Below, one piece after another: positions 61,701 through 64,000 of a DNA stretch of 64,000 nucleotides. Below the pieces are notes generated by a model. The model was not told where the DNA came from and did no database searches. It was given only the letters and a program-made list of their open reading frames with translations. The DNA comes from Branchiostoma floridae. Lineage: Eukaryota > Chordata > Leptocardii > Amphioxiformes > Branchiostomatidae. The stretch lies in contig NC_049987.1 of the NCBI RefSeq assembly GCF_000003815.2, positions 13,019,434-13,083,433 on the forward strand, in the 5' to 3' direction. Position 1 is the stretch's first letter, and each line of letters opens with the position of its first letter. A program made the translations under genes and the position numbers.

Positions 61701-62397
61701 GTTGTGTGCATACAAACCTTGCCCTCCTCCGTTTCTGGCTGATGATACTAATAATCATATGATGCAGACCTACCTTTCAGAGTCAACATCTGCGCAGGGT
61801 CAGACAACTAACAAATCTGGGTTGAGCTGCTAACAATACAAACAAAATTGATTTTCCATGCTCCATACCTCATTTTCTGCAAAGTTGACCTCCTCTTCTC
61901 TCTCTGTCACCATCTGTTGAAACATAACAGAATACAGAAATTTACAACTGTGAAAAAAGTTTGTTTTGTTTTTACTTGTAGTAAGTCGTACTGATACAAG
62001 TCTCAATTTTCACGTAGGGCCGGCACACCAAGGCTGTGTAAGACTGCCATCTACAAGAGCTATTATGTACCAAAGCTTGCACTCGTGATTTACAATGCAA
62101 ATTTTGAAACATTTGGACAGAATATGGACAAACAGGATTGGAGTATGCTGAGGCAGATGTTGCTAGCCTGCAATCAATTTCATGCCTCAGGTGACCTCAA
62201 TACAACATGATTGCCCAGGTCTCCTGAGCGTTATAACCATAAAAAAAGATATGAAGCAATATTTGGCATCACAGAAGGACAAGTACCTTTTGGACACGGT
62301 TTGCTGCCTTGGTGAGGTCATCGAAGTCAGGATGGTCTGACGGAGTTTCCTTGAGAAGATCTGAGAGGATCTTGTTGTACTGTGGAACTCTCTGCAC
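35239..62397 (-). CDS. ARHGAP20: ARHGAP20-like Rho GTPase regulator with DH-PH-RA-RhoGAP modules (5' end outside window)
   Basis: Read right to left, exons are 62397-62287, 61913-61869, 57533-57462, 42490-42384, 42214-42017, 41565-41374, 40781-40697, 40493-40416, 40224-39981, 39801-39678, 39564-39342, 39159-39050, 38873-38684, 38404-38245 and 37754-35239. All have GT/AG borders and matching phases, giving 1484 codons plus stop. In this numbering: the end of a Dbl-homology domain (1-76), a PH domain (about 145-245), a Ras-associating domain (about 250-350), RhoGAP (about 420-610, arginine finger in GIFRKSAN near 457), then an 840-residue Ser/Pro-rich tail. PH, RA, GAP and the motifs DSSLDSLE and GLTLSDTNL follow human ARHGAP20. 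It should act on Rho-family GTPases at membranes, with Ras/Rap input through RA. The DH part joins across a 15-kb intron and needs transcript proof. Confidence 0.85.
38245..38404 (-). CDS. ARHGAP20: Rho regulator exon: end of RhoGAP domain
   Basis: It encodes VPEVVQLLIEHCKDIFGADI and SSGDSDSVNSMQDCT. The first part matches the last RhoGAP helix (human LIQFLIENCLRIFGEEIT), then the Ser/Asp-rich tail begins. Confidence 0.93.
38684..38873 (-). CDS. ARHGAP20: Rho regulator exon: RhoGAP domain
   Basis: It encodes ILEQLPTGNLMLLRFFVCIL, ENNMTAYNLAICIAPSML and AAATKQ. NMTAYNLAICIAPSML is the conserved RhoGAP block with the structural Asn. Confidence 0.95.
39050..39159 (-). CDS. ARHGAP20: Rho regulator exon: RhoGAP domain
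   Basis: It encodes DYLRNLPHSILHCDLYQDWV and NVSAKVSIVR. K..LR.LP.si....l...w is the RhoGAP block B pattern, with the conserved Lys at the preceding junction. Confidence 0.94.
39342..39564 (-). CDS. ARHGAP20: Rho regulator exon: RhoGAP domain with arginine finger
   Basis: It encodes LFGHPLEKVC, LPKPIMDLLTCLFQNGPYVT, GIFRKSANARCCRELKEKLD and HAVAAVFK. The Arg of GIFRKSAN is the catalytic arginine finger of RhoGAP domains and is present, so GAP activity is expected. Confidence 0.95.
39678..39801 (-). CDS. ARHGAP20: Rho regulator exon: RA-GAP linker
   Basis: It encodes KKLKRFKKSPIINWPFKRTS and SPTTAEARGK. Human ARHGAP20 has a parallel basic '..KRRRSIINWAFWR' segment here. The basic cluster could bind membranes or importins (inference). 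Confidence 0.9.
39981..40224 (-). CDS. ARHGAP20: Rho regulator exon: RA domain end
   Basis: It encodes NYRLWVKSGKDEAPYPLIGH, PFAIKMSHLRD and VQFVLRDS. EAPYPLIGHE...IKMSHLRD is nearly identical to human ARHGAP20 and is the strongest single family marker. Confidence 0.95.
40416..40493 (-). CDS. ARHGAP20: Rho regulator exon: RA domain
   Basis: It encodes SKSFSVSNTDSASNVVKMSL and QQFGIT, 26 whole codons. It fits the RA-domain beta-strand followed by the helix that carries 'T..eVi.MsL..lgI'. Confidence 0.92.
40697..40781 (-). CDS. ARHGAP20: Rho regulator exon: start of RA domain
   Basis: It encodes LIAEGKSKEEPKSVTLKV and ENRDIECPAY, corresponding to the linker and first strand of the Ras-associating domain in ARHGAP20 (PKSIPLK...DIGNCAY). 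Confidence 0.9.
41374..41565 (-). CDS. ARHGAP20: Rho regulator exon: PH domain, second half
   Basis: It encodes SANTFKLKHRVRLSEMWLA, KSFVIGWPTTNTVATFSTP and ELWWDALTK. The GWPT.N.VATFS motif and the C-terminal tryptophan helix match the ARHGAP20 PH domain. Confidence 0.93.
42017..42214 (-). CDS. ARHGAP20: Rho regulator exon: PH domain, first half
   Basis: It encodes a Ser/Pro-rich stretch, then RQYIMEGPVQLTQALQTQ and DRYLFLFSDIVLVAKPK. The LFLFSDIVLVAK strand pattern is typical of PH domains that follow DH domains and matches human ARHGAP20 RHLFLFNDLFVVAK. Confidence 0.92.
42384..42490 (-). CDS. ARHGAP20: Rho regulator exon: RRKSAP linker
   Basis: It encodes KPRSRLMRRKSAPAHVIQG and then GRKISSSGSLL. 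The RRKSAP motif corresponds to the RRRSAPS near the N-terminus of human ARHGAP20 and is a plausible basic phosphorylation or 14-3-3 site. The start is phase 0 and the serine codon at the end is split AG/C. Confidence 0.85.
43070..43123 (-). CDS. ARHGAP20: Candidate alternative first exon (MDMAAGVKPVFKLLFVGA)
   Basis: An ATG at 43123 (or 43117) opens 18 (or 16) codons and ends at a strong GTAAGT donor in phase 0, which fits the phase 0 start of the exon at 42490. Such a transcript would lack the DH exons and resemble vertebrate ARHGAP20. I see no clear promoter. Short ATG-plus-donor strings also occur by chance in 20 kb, so this is tentative. Confidence 0.3.
43658..44203. mobile_element. 546-bp transposon with CATGCCCGTAGCCAGG ends, related to the 14-kb element
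   Basis: Inverted ends CATGCCCGTAGCCAGG / CCTGGCTACGGGCATG with AATAC duplicated at 43653-43657 and 44204-44208. Inside are two monomers with 'GCAGGAAATGGCKTTTCAGAG' plus CCGGGGGAGCATGCCCCCGG. These are the inverse of sequence in the 14126-15053 element, so the two share an internal repeat family in opposite orientation. Confidence 0.8.
45403..45436. repeat. (TA)n microsatellite followed by TACATGTA words
   Basis: About nine TA repeats run into ACATGTACATGTAT, within the long intron of the Rho regulator. Confidence 0.9.
48408..48446 (-). CDS. ARHGAP20: Candidate alternative first exon (MRILQKMDVQHRQ)
   Basis: Thirteen codons from an ATG at 48446 end in phase 0 before GTACGC. Immediately upstream on the minus strand (48460-48720) the DNA becomes GC- and CpG-richer and carries CCAAT boxes in both orientations, unlike the surrounding intron. 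The frame joins KPRSRLM at 42490 and would give a DH-less isoform. Supported by context only. Confidence 0.4.
48460..48720 (-). promoter_or_regulatory. Promoter-like CpG-rich patch with CCAAT boxes inside the long intron
   Basis: This patch has several CpGs and GC-rich words in an otherwise AT-rich 15-kb intron. ATTGG at 48551-48555 is a CCAAT box on the minus strand, and CCAAT lies on the plus strand at about 48600. It sits directly upstream of the candidate first exon at 48446. Confidence 0.4.
57462..57533 (-). CDS. ARHGAP20: Rho regulator exon: DH-PH linker
   Basis: It encodes 24 codons, MKMMQVQERFPHDDLALYEK and then EKLS, with acceptor CTTTCAG and donor GTAAGT. It is phase 0 at both ends, so it can join the DH helix upstream and KPRSRLM downstream. 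Charged helix-like sequence after 'NE' is usual between DH and PH domains. Confidence 0.65.
58035..58061 (-). CDS. ARHGAP20: Candidate alternative first exon (MYNATVVNA)
   Basis: Nine codons from the ATG at 58061 end in phase 0 at a strong GTAAGT donor and could join the exon at 57533. The upstream 58220-58380 is CpG-enriched. The very short length makes a chance match quite possible. Confidence 0.3.
59515..59908. mobile_element. 394-bp MITE with TAGCCTGG ends and exact 9-bp target duplication
   Basis: The inverted ends TAGCCTGGGTACCATCC / GGATGGTACCCAGGCTA extend about 34 bp to AGTTCGCTCC. GTAGACTGT is duplicated exactly at 59506-59514 and 59909-59917. It shares TAGCCTGG termini, TTCGCTCC words and 9-bp duplication length with the element at 27443. 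Confidence 0.88.
60857..60895 (-). CDS. ARHGAP20: Candidate alternative first exon with N-myristoylation motif (MGASSSATAPSFQ)
   Basis: An ATG at 60895 opens 13 codons that end in phase 0 at an excellent GTGAGT donor. It would splice to the exon at 57533. The N-terminus MGASSS fits the myristoylation rule (Gly2, Ser at position 6), which would place that isoform on membranes. Upstream sequence (60900-61100) is relatively CpG-rich. No transcript evidence is available here. Confidence 0.4.
61869..61913 (-). CDS. ARHGAP20: Rho regulator exon: DH-domain C-terminal helix
   Basis: A micro-exon of 15 codons encoding MVTEREEEVNFAENE, after acceptor TTTCAACAG and before donor GTATGG. The sequence suits the last long DH helix, which normally ends in 'NE'. 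It is phase 0 at both ends. Confidence 0.65.
62287..62397 (-). CDS. ARHGAP20: Rho regulator exon: DH-domain CR3 region
   Basis: It encodes VQRVPQYNKILSDLLKETP, DHPDFDDL and AANRVQK. This matches the PVQR(i/v)P.Y...L..LLK.TP.dHPD signature of conserved region 3 of Dbl-homology domains. It is 37 codons, phase 0 at both ends, with donor GTACTT. Earlier DH exons must lie beyond 64000 or were not recognised. Confidence 0.75.
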
Positions 62398-64000
62398 CTG
62401 TAGTACAGAAAAAGGAAATCGATGTTCATAAATGAGTCCTTTTGCTCAAGAATTCAGATTCACCCACAGTTCAAAACACTGTATTGTACAGCAGTCTTTG
62501 AATCTTTGCACTTAAATCCAATATCATATACTGTAACTTAGCAAAAAAACCCTTGGATTGGGATACTATGGTGCAGGTGAGATGACACAGGCAATGTCCT
62601 ACATAGGCTGGACACACATTTCAGCAGGATTAACAGCCTTGGATACATTCAGTGTTGTGTTACAATAAATTTGTGCCAGCTTTGGTGAGTAATAATTTCA
62701 TTTTGGTACCAACTAACTGCAGACAGACACATGGCAGACTTCAAGAGTTGTCTCTGGTCCCTTGGAATGAGATCCAGTTCTGACTCACTGATCAATCAAC
62801 ATTGCATCCTTCAAGTATGTGTGTGCCATTGATATCTGTTTCGTAGGTGTTAAGACCAATTCTTAGAATGCTACTTTTAACAACCGAATCTCACGATATC
62901 TATTTCTATGCAGATGGATACAAAAGTACTAAGATGGTTTCTTGTTACTCGATACTTAACTATGGTATCCATTTTATCCAAAGGTATTCTTACTCTATGG
63001 CAATGCATTATGTGTTATTCTATGGGCATTCCTAACAGGTTATTGCATAACAAGAAGACATCCGCTAAATACATTCCACACATGCAAAATGATACAAAAA
63101 AGCTTTTTTTCAACTGGTTTTGTCTGAAATAGGTTGACAGAAAGAATTAGTTGTTTGTGAGAGTTATTACATAGGAGCACACCTCTACACAACTTCTCCC
63201 TATTCTAAAGAAGTTGTACATTAATGTTTTACCAAGGGCACATGAAATCATTATCCCTTCCTCACATTCCAGCTGATTTTCAAGTTGGATACCTCAGACG
63301 TTGACCTAAATTCTTCCTGTCTAGTTCCTCAGGACGTCCCACTTAACCACAACATTGTCAACAGTTTAATTATGGTCTAGACACAACTTATCATGATTAT
63401 CGAAATGAATACAAACATGAAATTCCTTTCACTGCTTGAAATGGTAAATGATCCCATATTCTATAGACTAATAATAGAGTGCAACAAGTTGTAGAAGTCA
63501 TAAAATGTATGAGCTCATTGGAAATAGCACCCTGATCTGAAACTTATCGTGATTACCCCTGTCACTGTAGTGTATACATGTACATGTAGTGTCAATCAAA
63601 CTTATCCAAACTATGGAAAATCACATTACTTGTTGAAGTTTGCTCAATTTCTTTAGGTCATCCTTGTGCATGGACTGAACAACTGCTTTTCAAAATATAC
63701 CAATCACAGGAGACATACTTTCTATGAATATCTGTAGAATGCCAACATTCACGGTAATTGTTGGGCTGATTTTGTTTCCATCAAAATACTGTATCTCAAA
63801 CCCCACATCATGTTGATTGACTGGCCTATTACAGAGAGACTCTGCAATGATAATGCAGAGTCCTGCTCTGTGCTCTCTCTCCTGTAAAATGGCTGATAAC
63901 ACTAAGATCTTGCATGTATGTAATCATCTCACCCCATTACCCCGTCCATGGCCACCTCTCAGGCCTGGCAGAATGGGAGACCTACCAAGCTTCCATCCTT
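62398..64000 (-). other. Upstream intron of the Rho regulator to the window edge
   Basis: The exon at 62397 begins inside the DH domain with VQR, so more 5' exons are required. No exon encoding the preceding 'L..KP' was found here. A string ending AAGCTTG before GTAGGT (about 63980-63990, minus strand) is a weak possibility. Confidence 0.5.

Larger units (their letters stand above)
57534..61868 (-). other. Rho regulator intron between DH helix and linker exons
   Basis: It contains two candidate first exons (58035, 60857) and a 394-bp MITE (59515). No other exon was recognised. Confidence 0.6.

Overview
This is eukaryotic genomic DNA. Short coding exons are separated by long AT-rich introns with consensus GT/AG borders, there are no bacterial-type operons, and short inverted-repeat transposons are abundant. 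The protein identities, the gene density and the mobile-element types suggest an invertebrate deuterostome. A cephalochordate (amphioxus, Branchiostoma) is my best guess; I could not test this by a search.

Two genes can be read in detail, and they face each other tail to tail. On the plus strand, 14 coding exons from 12786 to 32470 encode a complete malic enzyme of 594 residues. Its first exon lies 5.5 kb upstream of the second and supplies a mitochondrial-type presequence. All catalytic residues are present, numbered exactly one less than in human ME2. On the minus strand, a large Rho-GTPase regulator related to ARHGAP20 runs from beyond the right edge (its first recognised exon is at 62397) down to a stop at 35239. 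Fifteen exons keep a single open frame of 1484 codons plus stop. The downstream part has the PH, RA and RhoGAP order of vertebrate ARHGAP20. The upstream exons encode the end of a Dbl-homology (RhoGEF) domain, which I do not know from vertebrate ARHGAP20. The gene may therefore combine exchange-factor and GTPase-activating modules.

Layout: 1-12785 has no recognisable gene and holds a few short transposon remnants. 12786-12890 is malic enzyme exon 1. Its first intron carries a 2.8-kb inverted-repeat transposon (13036-15858) with a second GC-rich transposon nested inside it, followed by a CCAAT-box cluster and a small frame-broken coding-like block with a poly(A) signal (16338-16655). 18400-32470 holds the rest of malic enzyme, with three hairpin transposons in intron 3 and a 43-bp minisatellite in intron 8. 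32471-35238 is the convergent 3' end region. 35239-42490 holds the closely packed PH, RA, RhoGAP and tail exons of the Rho regulator. 42491-64000 holds its long upstream introns, three DH-region exons, and four possible alternative first exons that splice in the same phase.

The two genes show no functional link; they are simply neighbours. The main points of interest are the DH-PH-RA-RhoGAP architecture with possible alternative promoters (including one predicting an N-myristoylated start), the mixed cofactor and allosteric residues of the malic enzyme, and several transposon families whose ends and target-site duplications can be defined exactly here.
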